Notes: generated by a model not told the origin, from the letters alone. DNA of 64,000 nucleotides from Bradyrhizobium sp. Arg816 (GCF_029989365.1 NZ_JAPRAQ010000022.1:1-64000); one strand, 5' to 3'. Positions 42,468 through 52,013 are shown, numbered from the stretch's first letter. Made by a program: numbers and translations.

Positions 42468-42800
42468 TTACGCCTTCGCGGCGGCTTCGGCCTGCGCCTT
42501 GCGCTCCTTGCGCGGCACGGCCTTCTGCGGGTTGTTGCGCGCTTCGCGCTTCTTGACGCCGGCGGCGTCGAGGAAACGCGCCACGCGGTCCGACGGCTGC
42601 GCACCCTTGGCGACCCAGGCCTTCACCTTGTCCATGTCGAGCTTGAGGCGGGCCTCGTTGTCCTTCGGCAGCAGCGGGTTGAAATAACCGAGACGCTCGA
42701 TGAAGCGGCCATCGCGGGGGAAGCGCGAATCGGCGACGACGACGTGATAGACGGGGCGCTTCTTGGTGCCTGCACGAGCGAGGCGGATAACGACGGACAT
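42468..42800 (-). CDS. rpsP: 30S ribosomal protein S16
   Basis: A 110-residue protein with the invariant start MSVVIRLARAGTKKRPVYHVVVADSRFPRDGRFIERLG and RLDMDKVKAWVAKGAQPSDRV, plus an Ala/Lys-rich tail seen in alphaproteobacteria. It lies between ffh and rimM in the expected operon order. Confidence 0.98.
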   Translation of the reverse strand: MSVVIRLARAGTKKRPVYHVVVADSRFPRDGRFIERLGYFNPLLPKDNEARLKLDMDKVKAWVAKGAQPSDRVARFLDAAGVKKREARNNPQKAVPRKERKAQAEAAAKA

Positions 42801-42885
42801 TTAGTTCTCCTTCAAAGTACAGTTTGTTCGGTTGATTGGTATTCCGCGTTGCGCGAGATGCTGACGATCCCGTGCGACGAATTCC

Positions 42886-44430
42886 TCATTTCTTCTTGCC
42901 CGGAAAACCGCCGAGGCCCGGCAGCATTGGCTTGCCGCTCAGCCCGGTCAGTCCGGGAACGTTCGGCAGGCCGGTGCGCAGACCAGCCGGCAAATCTTTC
43001 GGCAGATTCGGAAGGCCACCGCCGCCGCTCTGCATCTTCTCCTGCAACGCCTTCATCTCTTCGGGCGAGGGCGGCTTCATGCCGCCGCCAAAGCCCATCG
43101 CCTGTGCGATGCCGGCGAGCGGGCCGCGCTTGCCCGAGCCCATGGCCTTCATCACGTCGGCCATGTTCCGGTGCATCTTGAGCAGCTTGTTGACCTGCTC
43201 GACGCTCTGGCCGCTTCCTGCGGCGATGCGCTTCTTGCGGCTGGCCTTGAGCAGGTCGGGATGACGGCGCTCGTCGCGCGTCATGGAATCGATCACCGCG
43301 ACCTGGCGCTTCAGGATCTTGTCGTCGATGCCGGCGGCCGCGATCTGGTTCTTCATCTTGGCGATGCCTGGCATCATGCCCATCAGGCCGCTGATGCCGC
43401 CCATGTTGGCCATCTGCAACAGCTGCTCGCGCATGTCGTTGAGGTCGAACTGACCCTTGCGCATGCGCTCGGCAGTGCGCGCGGCCTTTTCGGCGTCGAT
43501 GTTGGCGGCGGCACGTTCGACCAGCGAAACCACGTCGCCCATGCCGAGGATGCGGCCGGCGATACGATCGGGATGGAAATCTTCCAGCGCGTCGGTCTTT
43601 TCACCGGTGCCGATCAGCTTGATCGGCTTGCCGGTGACGGCGCGCATCGACAGCGCGGCGCCGCCGCGGCCGTCGCCGTCCACACGCGTCAGCACGATGC
43701 CGGTGAGGCCGACGCGCTGATCGAAGGCTCGCGCAAGATTGACGGCGTCCTGGCCGGTGAGGCTATCGGCGACCAACAGCACTTCATGCGGATTGGCGGC
43801 GGCTTTGATCGCCGCTGCTTCCGCCATCATGTCTTCGTCGAGCGTGGTGCGGCCGGCGGTGTCGAGCAGCACGATGTCGTAGCCGCCGAGCTTGCCAGCC
43901 TCCATCGCGCGCTTCGCGATCTGCGGCGGCTGCTGGCCTGCAACGATTGGGAGCGTCGGAATGTCGAGGTCGCGGCCGAGCACGGCCAGCTGCTCCATCG
44001 CCGCCGGGCGATAGACGTCGAGCGAAGCCATCAGCACCTTGCGCTTGTCGCGCTGGACCAGGCGGCGGGCGAGCTTTGCAGTGGTGGTGGTTTTACCGGA
44101 GCCTTGCAGACCGACCATCATGATCGGCACCGGCGGCACGGAATTGACGTCGATGGTCTGGCTTTCGGCGCCGAGCGTGTTGATCAGCTCGTCATGGACG
44201 ATCTTGACCACCATCTGGCCGGGCGTGACCGACTTGACGACGGTGGCGCCGATCGCCTGCTCGCGGACGCGTTCGGTGAAGCTTCGCACCACCTCTAGCG
44301 CGACGTCGGCCTCCAGCAGCGCGCGACGCACCTCGCGCATCGCGGCGTCGACGTCCTTTTCGGTCAGCGCACCGCGCCCCGTCAGACGATCGAGAATGCC
44401 ACCAAGCCGTTCCGACAGACTGTCGAACAA
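42886..44430 (-). CDS. ffh: Signal recognition particle protein
   Basis: A 514-residue GTPase. The NG domain has the P-loop GLQGSGKTTTTAKLA, DVYRPAAMEQL, DTAGRTTLDEDM and TRVDGDGRGGAAL. The M domain has Met-rich helices (MRKGQFDLNDMREQLLQM) and AAGSGQSVEQVNKLLKMHRNM, then a Gly/Pro-rich tail. The start is TTG at 44430 (FDSLSERLGGILDRLTGRG), preceded by AGGA eight bases upstream; the longer frame to 44610 runs into a palindromic repeat. It delivers signal-bearing ribosomes to FtsY (52.1 kb). Confidence 0.97.
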   Translation of the reverse strand: MFDSLSERLGGILDRLTGRGALTEKDVDAAMREVRRALLEADVALEVVRSFTERVREQAIGATVVKSVTPGQMVVKIVHDELINTLGAESQTIDVNSVPPVPIMMVGLQGSGKTTTTAKLARRLVQRDKRKVLMASLDVYRPAAMEQLAVLGRDLDIPTLPIVAGQQPPQIAKRAMEAGKLGGYDIVLLDTAGRTTLDEDMMAEAAAIKAAANPHEVLLVADSLTGQDAVNLARAFDQRVGLTGIVLTRVDGDGRGGAALSMRAVTGKPIKLIGTGEKTDALEDFHPDRIAGRILGMGDVVSLVERAAANIDAEKAARTAERMRKGQFDLNDMREQLLQMANMGGISGLMGMMPGIAKMKNQIAAAGIDDKILKRQVAVIDSMTRDERRHPDLLKASRKKRIAAGSGQSVEQVNKLLKMHRNMADVMKAMGSGKRGPLAGIAQAMGFGGGMKPPSPEEMKALQEKMQSGGGGLPNLPKDLPAGLRTGLPNVPGLTGLSGKPMLPGLGGFPGKKK

Positions 44431-44478
44431 TGCCGTTGTCCTTTGTCCTGCTCGCGCAGGGTTGCCGCGTTCACCACC

Positions 44479-44580
44479 GTCATGCCCCGGCTTGACCGGG
44501 GCATCCAGTACGCCGCGGCACCTCGGTTCAGCCGAGCGGCCTCTGGGATACTGGATCGCCCGATCAAGTCGGGCGATGAC
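44479..44580. repeat. Palindromic repeat family C, copy 2
   Basis: CGTCATGCCCCGGCTTGACCGGGGC and its partner GCCCGATCAAGTCGGGCGATGAC, with core CCAGTACGCCGCGG and CTGGATCGCC. It lies upstream of the ffh start. Confidence 0.85.
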
Positions 44581-44877
44581 CACTTTCTTGGCAAGCGATC
44601 TTCCAAACACCTTTACGCCCGAGGGCGCATAGCGCTGTCGGGCGTTGACCTCTGGCCTCCAGGGCCAGTCGGCGGGTCGAAAAGAAAGCCTTTCCGAGAA
44701 AGTGGCGGGGTTAAACGCCGCTCCCGCCCAAAAGTCAAGGAAAGTTAGGGTGCCGGAGTGCCTTTGCTAGGGCAAGGCTCTGAAAATACGGAACTTTTTG
44801 TGGCCGGTTCCTTTTCGCAGGGCTTCGCCCATATAGAAGCCGATGACTGATCTCCGTTACCATCCCTGAAGCCGCTT

Positions 44878-45942
44878 GTGCCGATCACTCGCCGCCGCGT
44901 TTTCGGACTGTTTGCCGGTGGTGCCCCGCTGGTCGGTGTCTCGTCCCTCTGGATGTCCCGCATGAAAACCTATGACGGTCCCGTCTCCGATCATTTCGAC
45001 GGCCTGCACTTCTTCGATCCCGACGGGGCGCCGCCGAGATCGCTTGGCGAAGTGTTCCGCTGGCAGTTCGGGGGCAGCCGGAAGCGCGAGACCTGGCCCG
45101 AGTGGGTGACGAACTCTCACGCCGACACGCCGCCGGCCCGCGTCGACGGCGACAAGGTGCGGCTCTCTTTCGTCGGCCATGCCAGCTGGCTGATCCAGGC
45201 CGCCGGCCTCAACATCCTCGTCGATCCCGTCTGGTCGACGCGGGTCTCGCCGGTGGGGTGGGCCGGACCGAAACGGCACAACGATCCCGGTATTGCCTTC
45301 GACAAGCTGCCGAAGATCGACGTCGTGCTGGTCTCGCACGGACACTACGATCATCTCGACGTCGCGACGCTGTCGCGGCTCGCCAAGAATTTTGCGCCGC
45401 GCGTGGTCACCCCGCTCGGCAACGACGTGACGATGCGCAGTTCCGATTCCACCATCAAGGCGGAGGCGTTCGACTGGTACGACCGCGTCGAGCTCGGCGG
45501 CGGCATCGCCGTGACGCTGGTGCCGACCCGGCACTGGTCGGCGCGCGGCATGTTCGATCGCAACAAGGCGCTGTGGGCGAGTTTCGTGCTGGAGACGCCG
45601 GCGGGGAAAATCTACGTCGTCTGCGATTCCGGTTATGGCGACGGCGGGCACTTTCGCCGCGTCGCCGAGAAGCACGGGAAGCTGCGTCTGGCGATCCTTC
45701 CGATCGGCGCCTACGAGCCGCGCTGGTTCATGCGCGACCAGCACATGAATCCGGAAGACGCCGTGAAGGCGCTGGCCGATTGCGGCGCGCAAGCCGCGCT
45801 CGGGCATCATCACGGCACGTTCCAGCTGACGGATGAAGCGATCGACGCGCCGGCGAAGGCGCTGGTCGAAGCGCTCGATGCCGCGAAGATTCCGCAGGAG
45901 CGGTTCGTGGCGATGCGGCCGGGGCAGGTGGTGGAGATTTAG
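44878..45942 (+). CDS. MBL-fold metallo-hydrolase with N-terminal export signal
   Basis: A 354-residue protein from GTG 44878. It begins MPITRRRVFGLFAGGAPLVGVSSLWMS, a twin-arginine-like signal or anchor. The metallo-beta-lactamase core has LSFVGHASWLIQAAGLNILVDPVW, the zinc motif VSHGHYDHLD (HxHxDH), TPLGND, TRHWSARGM and CDSGYGDG, with the C-terminal LGHHHGTFQLTDEA His pair. The layout matches NAPE-PLD/UlaG-type hydrolases. Substrate unknown. An obvious ribosome site is lacking, so the GTG start is tentative. Confidence 0.88.
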   Translation: MPITRRRVFGLFAGGAPLVGVSSLWMSRMKTYDGPVSDHFDGLHFFDPDGAPPRSLGEVFRWQFGGSRKRETWPEWVTNSHADTPPARVDGDKVRLSFVGHASWLIQAAGLNILVDPVWSTRVSPVGWAGPKRHNDPGIAFDKLPKIDVVLVSHGHYDHLDVATLSRLAKNFAPRVVTPLGNDVTMRSSDSTIKAEAFDWYDRVELGGGIAVTLVPTRHWSARGMFDRNKALWASFVLETPAGKIYVVCDSGYGDGGHFRRVAEKHGKLRLAILPIGAYEPRWFMRDQHMNPEDAVKALADCGAQAALGHHHGTFQLTDEAIDAPAKALVEALDAAKIPQERFVAMRPGQVVEI

Positions 45943-45964
45943 CGGAGACTCAGCGTCAATCTCC

Positions 45965-45996
45965 GCTGTCGTCCCGGCCTTCGCGGGGACGACAGC
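45965..45996. repeat. Short palindrome related to family C/D
   Basis: GCTGTCGTCCCGG / CGGGGACGACAGC with inner CCTTCG, between the MBL-fold gene and the convergent SIMPL gene. It could be a bidirectional 3'-end hairpin. Confidence 0.7.
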
Positions 45997-46034
45997 TGTA
46001 TTTGCAGCAGGCAGTGTGACTCTTACGAAGCCTG

Positions 46035-46751
46035 CTATTGCTCTTTGGGCTTGATCGCCCAGCTCACATTCACCGTCACCGACAGCGTTTCCTCGCCCGG
46101 CGCTACTGCCGCGGGCGCCGCCATCGGCGCGGTCGCCATTCTTGCCTTGAACAGCGGCACCGGAGCGCCGCCTTCGGACACGCTGAGCGGCGCGCCGAGC
46201 GTGACGCCGGTGGCCTTGGCGTAGATCTCGGCCTTGCGGCGGGCGTCCACGACCGCCTGTTCGCGGGCATCGTCGAGCAGCTTTGAGGCCTGCGTCACCT
46301 CGAAGGAGATGTTGCCGATGTCGTTGGCGCCGGCGCCGACCAGCGTGTCGATGATGCCGGCGACCTTGGTCACGTCGCGGATCTTCACGGTGATGCGGTT
46401 AGAGGCGCGGAAGCCGACCACGGGCGAGGCGCCGGTGGATTTGTTCTGGCCGTATTGCGGCTGCAAGGACAGGCGCGAGGTCTGATAGTCCTTCTCGGCG
46501 ATACCGGCGCCCTTCAGCGCCAGCAGCACCTTGCCCATCGCGGCGTTGTTGGCGTCGGAGGCTTCCTTCGCCGACTTGGCGTCGTTGGCGACGCCGGCAT
46601 CGATCTGCGCGAGATCGGGTGCCGCGGAGATCGTGGCTTCGCCGCTCACCGTGATGGCGGATGGAAAATCGTCGGCAAGCGCGGGCGTTGCCAACAGCGT
46701 GGCGGCGACAGCGGCGGCAAAAGACGTAAAAAGGACGGCAGGCTTCTTCAT
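46035..46751 (-). CDS. SIMPL domain (DUF541) periplasmic protein
   Basis: A 238-residue protein from ATG 46751 (MKKPAVLFTSFAAAVAATLLATPALADD), with signal peptide. The SIMPL domain appears as ITVSGEATISAAPDLAQIDAGVANDAKSAKEASDANN, VVGFRASNRITVKIRDVTKVAGIIDTLVGAGAN, and the end VSVTVNVSWAI. Members are periplasmic or outer-membrane proteins of unknown or stress function. ATG is five bases past the stop of the GyrI-like gene, so expression is probably coupled. Confidence 0.92.
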   Translation of the reverse strand: MKKPAVLFTSFAAAVAATLLATPALADDFPSAITVSGEATISAAPDLAQIDAGVANDAKSAKEASDANNAAMGKVLLALKGAGIAEKDYQTSRLSLQPQYGQNKSTGASPVVGFRASNRITVKIRDVTKVAGIIDTLVGAGANDIGNISFEVTQASKLLDDAREQAVVDARRKAEIYAKATGVTLGAPLSVSEGGAPVPLFKARMATAPMAAPAAVAPGEETLSVTVNVSWAIKPKEQ

Positions 46752-46756
46752 CTCTC

Positions 46757-47500
46757 TCACTTCAATGGCACGAACACGTTGATCACGAGCTTGTCCTCCG
46801 CCGTCTTCAGGGGATCGGTGAGGTACTCCTCGACAAAGGTGTCCTTGGCTTCCAGCTTCTTGTCGTCGAGGTGATTGGTGATCGCCTCATAGGTGTTGTC
46901 CATGTTGTCGTAGGAGCCGCGATGGACGAATTTCAATGCCTTGCCTTCCGGCGATTTGCCGATGCTCATGTCCTTGGGCAGGTTCTTCGGGTCCTGCTCG
47001 ACCGGGATCTCGGCCAGGAAGGTGAAGCCGGTGTCGTCGGTCGAGGTGTAGACGATCATCGAATTGCCGGCGGGCTTGATGCCCTGCTTGTCCAGCAGCG
47101 TGTTCAGCGCCTTGAAGGCGTCGATCAGCGTGTCGAAGGCCGAATCCCAATTGGCGGTGCCCTTGACCATCACGACCTTCTTCGGCTCGAGCGTGGTCTC
47201 CAGGCCAAAGGGATCGGCGGTCTGCACCGGGGCAGGCGTCGCGGCCGCAGCGGGCGGTGGGGCCGCCGGAGCGGGTGAGGGCGAAGCGCTGGCCGCAGGC
47301 GAGGGCGCCGGAGAGGGTGCCGCCGCGGGCGCAGGTGCGGTACTTGCGGCCGGGGAGGGCGAGGCCGACGGAGCCGGCGACGGGCTGGCCGACGCGGCTG
47401 GCGCCGGGCTCGGGGTCTGCGCCGGAGCGCCGGGCACGCCAAACGACATGGTCGCTGCCGGGATCAGCGCGAGCAGTGCGAGGCGACAAAAACGATTCAT
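46757..47500 (-). CDS. Exported GyrI-like/effector-binding domain protein with Pro/Ala/Ser linker
   Basis: A 247-residue protein. A signal peptide (LALLALIPAATMSFGVPGAPAQ) is followed by a ~65-residue linker of repeated Pro/Ala/Ser (SPSPAPSAS type), then a domain with LEPKKVVMVKGTANWDSAFDTLIDAFKAL, GNSMIVYTSTDDTGFTFLAEIPV and GKALKFVHRGSYDNMDNTYEAITNHLD, resembling GyrI-like SRPBCC effector-binding proteins. Exported versions of this fold are unusual. It is coupled to the SIMPL gene downstream. Confidence 0.85.
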   Translation of the reverse strand: MNRFCRLALLALIPAATMSFGVPGAPAQTPSPAPAASASPSPAPSASPSPAASTAPAPAAAPSPAPSPAASASPSPAPAAPPPAAAATPAPVQTADPFGLETTLEPKKVVMVKGTANWDSAFDTLIDAFKALNTLLDKQGIKPAGNSMIVYTSTDDTGFTFLAEIPVEQDPKNLPKDMSIGKSPEGKALKFVHRGSYDNMDNTYEAITNHLDDKKLEAKDTFVEEYLTDPLKTAEDKLVINVFVPLK

Positions 47501-47706
47501 TCTATTCTCCCCAAGGGCTTATCCGCCAAGGCCTTACGTCCTCAAGGCTTTGAGCCGGCCGCGCGTCCCGGATCGCGCGAACCGCGCCGTTCTAACACGC
47601 GAGTGCCGAATTCGTCCCATGACAGATGCGTCATGGCCATGGCGGCAAATCACTGGCCAAGCCACCAAGGATCGCCATATAAGGCAGGCGAAATTCGGGA
47701 CATTTC

Positions 47707-48582
47707 ATGAGCGCTCTGGCCAACCACGCATTTGCCAAGATGAACGGCATCGGCAACGAGATCGTCGTTGTCGACATGCGTGATACCGCCGCGCCGGTGA
47801 CGCCGGACGACGCCCGCGCGGTCGCGTCCGCGCCGGGCGGCGTGCCCTACGACCAGCTCATGGTGCTCCGGAAGCCGCGGTTCGACGGCACCGAGGCTTT
47901 CATCAGCATCTACAACAATGACGGCTCCGAGGCCGGCGCCTGTGGCAACGGCATGCGCTGCGTGGTGCGGCGCATCTTCGAGAAGACCGGGCAGACCACG
48001 GCAACGTTCGAGACCGCCGCGGGCTTGCTCAATTGCTGGCAGGGCCCAGCACCCGATCTCTACACCGTCGATATGGGCGCGCCGAAATTCGGCTGGCAGG
48101 ACATTCCGCTGGCGGAAGAGTTTCGCGACACCCGCTACATCGAATTGCAGATCGGGCCGATCGACAATCCGATCCTGCATTCGCCCTCGGTGGCGAGCAT
48201 GGGCAATCCGCATGCGATCTTCTGGGTCGAGGACGTCAACGCCTACGATCTCGAGCGCTTCGGTCCGCTGCTGGAAAATCACCCGATCTTCCCCGAGCGC
48301 GCCAACATCACGCTCGCCCATATCGTCGATCCCCAGCACATCACGATCCGTACCTGGGAGCGTGGCGCGGGCCTGACCAGAGCTTGCGGCTCGGCGGCCT
48401 GCGCGACCGCGGTTGCTGCCGCGCGGCTGAAGCGCACCGAGCGCAATGTCGAGATCACGCTGCCCGGCGGCAAGCTCGGGATCGAATGGCGCGAAAGCGA
48501 CGACCACGTCCTGATGACGGGCCCCGCGACCTTCGAATACGAGGGCTCCTTCGATCCGGCGCTGTTCGCGCCGGTCGGCTGA
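47707..48582 (+). CDS. dapF: Diaminopimelate epimerase
   Basis: A 291-residue protein with the two catalytic Cys motifs, EAGACGNGMRCVVR (~residue 80) and TRACGSAACATAVAA (~residue 225), and the N-terminal FAKMNGIGNEIVVVD. It interconverts LL- and meso-diaminopimelate for lysine and peptidoglycan synthesis. Its stop overlaps the mtaB start (TGATG), indicating a coupled pair. Confidence 0.97.
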   Translation: MSALANHAFAKMNGIGNEIVVVDMRDTAAPVTPDDARAVASAPGGVPYDQLMVLRKPRFDGTEAFISIYNNDGSEAGACGNGMRCVVRRIFEKTGQTTATFETAAGLLNCWQGPAPDLYTVDMGAPKFGWQDIPLAEEFRDTRYIELQIGPIDNPILHSPSVASMGNPHAIFWVEDVNAYDLERFGPLLENHPIFPERANITLAHIVDPQHITIRTWERGAGLTRACGSAACATAVAAARLKRTERNVEITLPGGKLGIEWRESDDHVLMTGPATFEYEGSFDPALFAPVG

Positions 48583-49835
48583 TGGCCGTCGACATCGTCA
48601 CCTTCGGCTGCCGCCTCAACGCCTTCGAGGCCGAGCTGATCCGCCGCGAGGCCGAGGGCGCGGGCCTTTCCGACACCATCGTCATCAACAGCTGCGCCGT
48701 CACCAACGAAGCGGTGGCGCAGGCGCGCCAGTCGATCCGTAAATTGAAGCGCGAACGGCCGGGTGCGCGCATCGTCGTCACCGGCTGTGCGGCGCAGACG
48801 CAGAGCCGGATGTTCGCAGACATGGCCGAGGTCGATCGCGTCCTCGGCAATGACGACAAGATGCGCAGCGAAGCCTGGCGCGATGCGCGTACCGCGTTCG
48901 ATCTCGGTGCGAGCGAAAAAATCGCCGTCAGCGACATCATGGCGGTGAAGCAGATGGCGCCGCATCTGATCGACGGCTTTGCGAGTGGCCTGCCGCGGGT
49001 GTTCGTGCAGGTGCAGAACGGCTGCGACCATCGCTGTACGTTCTGCATCATCCCCTACGGCCGGGGCAATTCACGCTCGGTGCCGATGGGCGCGGTGGTC
49101 GATCAGGTGCGGGCGCTTGTCGCGCGCGGCCATGCCGAGATCGTGCTGACCGGTGTGGACCTCACCAGCTATGGCGCCGACCTGCCGGGTGCACCGAGGC
49201 TCGGCATGCTGACGAAGCAGATCTTGCGGCATGTGCCGGAGCTGAAGCGCCTGCGCATCTCCTCGATCGATTCGATCGAGGCCGATGCCGATCTGTTGGA
49301 TGCCATCGGCGACGATGCGCGCCTGATGCCGCATCTGCACCTGTCGCTGCAATCCGGCGACGACATGATTTTGAAGCGCATGAAACGACGGCATTCGCGC
49401 CACGACGCGATCGCGTTCTGCGACCAGGTCCGCCGCCTGCGCCCGGACATCGCCTTCGGCGCCGACATCATCGCGGGCTTTCCGACCGAGACCGAGGAGA
49501 TGTTTTCGCGCTCGCTGGATCTCGTGGAGGAGTGCGGCCTGACGTTCCTGCACGTCTTCCCGTATTCGCCACGCCCCGGCACGCCGGCCGCGCGGATGCC
49601 GCAGGTGGCAGGCGGTGCGATCAAGGAGCGCGCGAAACGGCTGCGCGCGGCGGGCGAAGCGGCACTACGACGGCGGCTGCAAGAGGAAGTGGGTATGACG
49701 CGCGACGTGCTGATCGAGAGCGACAGCCAGGGCCGCACGGAGCACTATCTGCCGATGGCGATCGCGGGCGAACGTGTTGGTCGTGTGGTGCCGCTGATGA
49801 TTGCCGGCAGCGATGGCGAGCGGTTGACCGTATAG
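48582..49835 (+). CDS. mtaB: tRNA (N6-threonylcarbamoyladenosine-C2) methylthiotransferase
   Basis: A 417-residue radical-SAM methylthiotransferase starting MAVDIVTFGCRLNAFEAEL, from the ATG that overlaps dapF by one base. The N-terminal MTTase domain supplies three Cys (FGCRLN, INSCAVTNEA, VVTGCAAQ). The radical-SAM Cys cluster is VQNGCDHRCTFCIIPYGRGNSRS (CxxxCxxC). The TRAM-type tail ends the protein. Length and motifs fit MtaB, which adds methylthio to t6A37 of tRNA. Related MiaB is less likely because of the RCTFCIIPYGRG and N-terminal pattern. Confidence 0.93.
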   Translation: MAVDIVTFGCRLNAFEAELIRREAEGAGLSDTIVINSCAVTNEAVAQARQSIRKLKRERPGARIVVTGCAAQTQSRMFADMAEVDRVLGNDDKMRSEAWRDARTAFDLGASEKIAVSDIMAVKQMAPHLIDGFASGLPRVFVQVQNGCDHRCTFCIIPYGRGNSRSVPMGAVVDQVRALVARGHAEIVLTGVDLTSYGADLPGAPRLGMLTKQILRHVPELKRLRISSIDSIEADADLLDAIGDDARLMPHLHLSLQSGDDMILKRMKRRHSRHDAIAFCDQVRRLRPDIAFGADIIAGFPTETEEMFSRSLDLVEECGLTFLHVFPYSPRPGTPAARMPQVAGGAIKERAKRLRAAGEAALRRRLQEEVGMTRDVLIESDSQGRTEHYLPMAIAGERVGRVVPLMIAGSDGERLTV

Positions 49836-49840
49836 GCAGT

Positions 49841-49943
49841 GTCGTCGCCCGGCTTGACCGGGCGACCCAGTACGCCGCGGCTCCTCGGTTCTATCGCTGC
49901 CGTCTCTGGAATACTGGATTGCCCGCTTTCGCGGGCAATGACG
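49841..49943. repeat. Palindromic repeat family C, copy 3
   Basis: GTCGTCGCCCGGCTTGACCG and TTGCCCGCTTTCGCGGGCAATGAC arms, with core CCAGTACGCCGCGG. It fills the gap between the convergent mtaB and DUF2336 genes. Confidence 0.85.
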
Positions 49944-49968
49944 GCGGAGTGTGTGATGAGCAGCGGGC

Positions 49969-51078
49969 CTACAACGCCCGCACCTGCCAGAATCGCAGCG
50001 TCCGCCGCGCGTTCTCCGACGTCATTCGCGCGTAATTGCTTTTCGCCCTCGCGATATCAGCGGGTTTCATCGCGCCGGTGGCAAAGCGACTCTCGAGCAC
50101 GGCGGCTGTGGTTTCCCAGCTGAGCTGGGCCGCCTTGCACGGCACCAGCAGGCCGTCCTCGCGCAGGCTCTGCATCAGCGGACGGATCACCTCGATGGTC
50201 GATCCGGACAGTGCCGCCAGGGCAGCCACGGCTTCCTCGTAGCGCCGCTGCGTGGCGAAGCCGAGCAGCGTCGCTTCGGTCAGTTGGCCAGTCGCCTTGA
50301 GATTTGCGATGGCCCGCTTGGCGCCTTCGAAATCGCGCACGACCGACATCTCGCGCTCGACACCGACGGTCACGGCGGCGATCGCGCCCTGGATCTCCTC
50401 GAACAGATGCGGCGGTGCGCGCGACAGCAGCCGGGTGCGCACGGCATCCGTCGCAGAACGCAGCAACCGGCGGCGCAAGTCGGACGGCAGGTCGACGCGA
50501 ACGCCGACGCTCACGGCGAGCTCGGGATCGGCCTCGGCCTGCCCGACGATGACGGCAAATCCGTTTCCGGAAACGCGCGCGCCGGGATTGGCGGCAAGCC
50601 GCCGGCTGACGCTGGGATAGCGCCGCGCCAGCAGCGCATCGGTGACGATCTCCTTCAGCCACCAGCGCCCGGCGACCGCGAGCAGATGCGGCTCGCCCTT
50701 GCTGGAGGCGATCTTCACCAGTTCGCCATCGTCGAGGCGCGCGGATTCCTGGAGCACGGGTCCGGCGATGCGAATCTCGTCATTATTGGCGAGGCGGCGG
50801 ATCACGGAGGGCGGCGCCTGCGCGATCGGCGCAAGCTGCGCACTGATCTCGGCCAGCGCTACGCGTGCGCCCATGTCGGCGATGGCGCGCAGCTCGATGG
50901 TGCCGATCAGGCGCTCGAGCACGTCGTCGAACAGTGCGATCTGCTCGTTATCAAAACTTCCGGCGGAGGAGAGGAACAGATCGGTGACGCGGCGGGCCGT
51001 TTCCAGGCCCTTTTCCGCCGAGCCGAGCCGAATCGCGGATTCGACTTCATCGATGATCGAAAACTCGGCCGTGGACAT
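49969..51078 (-). CDS. DUF2336 domain protein
   Basis: A 369-residue soluble protein. Helical repeats such as LFDDVLERLIGTIELRAIADMGARVALAEISAQLAPIAQAPPSVIRRLANNDEIRIAGPVL are typical of alphaproteobacterial DUF2336 proteins. Function is unknown; relatives include proteins with HEAT-like repeats that influence stress responses. ATG 51078 starts MSTAEFSIIDEVES. It stands alone on the minus strand. Confidence 0.9.
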   Translation of the reverse strand: MSTAEFSIIDEVESAIRLGSAEKGLETARRVTDLFLSSAGSFDNEQIALFDDVLERLIGTIELRAIADMGARVALAEISAQLAPIAQAPPSVIRRLANNDEIRIAGPVLQESARLDDGELVKIASSKGEPHLLAVAGRWWLKEIVTDALLARRYPSVSRRLAANPGARVSGNGFAVIVGQAEADPELAVSVGVRVDLPSDLRRRLLRSATDAVRTRLLSRAPPHLFEEIQGAIAAVTVGVEREMSVVRDFEGAKRAIANLKATGQLTEATLLGFATQRRYEEAVAALAALSGSTIEVIRPLMQSLREDGLLVPCKAAQLSWETTAAVLESRFATGAMKPADIARAKSNYARMTSENARRTLRFWQVRAL

Positions 51079-51182
51079 GACGCGTTGCTCGTCCTGAGCG
51101 GATGACGGAAGCTTGTTCTAAGCAATCGCAATCATTAGAGACGAGCACTGAACGTTTCGTAAACCACGCACCCGGGGCGGCG

Positions 51183-51890
51183 CTATTCCCCGTTCCACCC
51201 GCATGCGCGGAGCTTCTCGTGCATGTGGGGCGGGGCCGGCGCCACCACGCGGATCGGCTCCTTGTTCCGGGAGATCGGCACCACGATCTCGCGGGAATGC
51301 AGGTGCAGCCGCGGCTCGCCGAAGCGCGGGCCGTTGCCGTAAATGTTATCGCCGAAGATCGGCCAGCCGGTCGCGGCCGAATGCACCCGCAATTGATGGG
51401 TTCGGCCGGTCACCGGTTCCATGGCGAGCCAGGTCAGCCCGTCGCCTCGGCCCATCACCTTCCAATTTGTGATCGCCTTCTGGCCCTCGGGATCGGGTTT
51501 CTGCCACCAGCCGCGCTCGGCATTGAGCCGGCCGAGCGGCATGTCGATGGTGCCTTCGTCTTCGGCAGGGCCGCCCTCGACCACGGTCCAGTAGGTCTTG
51601 CCGATCTTGCCGTGCTTGAAGAGGAGGCCGAGCGAGGCGGTCGCCTTGCGATGGCGGCCGAGCACGAGGCAACCGGAGGTGTCCTTGTCCAGCCGGTGGG
51701 CCAGCACCGGCGGCCGCGGCAGGCCGAAACGAAGCGCGTCGAACGACGTTTCCAGATTGGCCCCGCCCTTGGGGCCGCGATGCACCGGCAGGCCGGCGGG
51801 CTTGTCGATGACCAACATCAGCCCGTCGCGATGGAGCACGCGCGCCAGGATCTCGTCGGCGGTCAATTCGGGAACATCGAGCAATTGCAA
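51183..51890 (-). CDS. RluA-type pseudouridine synthase
   Basis: A 235-residue protein with the catalytic Asp in HRLDKDTSGCLVLGRHRKATASL and LVIDKPAGLPVHRGPKGG, GRTHQLRVHSAATGWPIFGDNIYG and PRLHLHSREIVVP. These are the RluA/RluC/RluD family motifs. The short length lacks an S4 domain, so RluA-like or RluC-like without S4. The specific target uridine is unknown. It ends 105 bases past the DUF2336 start. Confidence 0.93.
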   Translation of the reverse strand: MQLLDVPELTADEILARVLHRDGLMLVIDKPAGLPVHRGPKGGANLETSFDALRFGLPRPPVLAHRLDKDTSGCLVLGRHRKATASLGLLFKHGKIGKTYWTVVEGGPAEDEGTIDMPLGRLNAERGWWQKPDPEGQKAITNWKVMGRGDGLTWLAMEPVTGRTHQLRVHSAATGWPIFGDNIYGNGPRFGEPRLHLHSREIVVPISRNKEPIRVVAPAPPHMHEKLRACGWNGE

Positions 51891-51936
51891 GACTTTCGGT
51901 CAACACTTTCGTTTAACAGCGGGAACGGCTAACACA

Positions 51937-52013
51937 CCAGTGCGGTGGATTTGGCATTCGCTCAGCGCTAGCCGCGAAACGCGAAGCGAATGCCAAATCC
52001 AGGGCCGCACTGG
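51937..52013. repeat. Large palindrome H1 upstream of ftsY
   Basis: Arms CCAGTGCGGTGGATTTGGC and GCCAAATCCAGGGCCGCACTGG with ATTCGC/GCGAAT inner pairing and a short loop. Near-perfect over 25 bases per arm. It is followed by a second palindrome 13 bases later. Confidence 0.9.
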
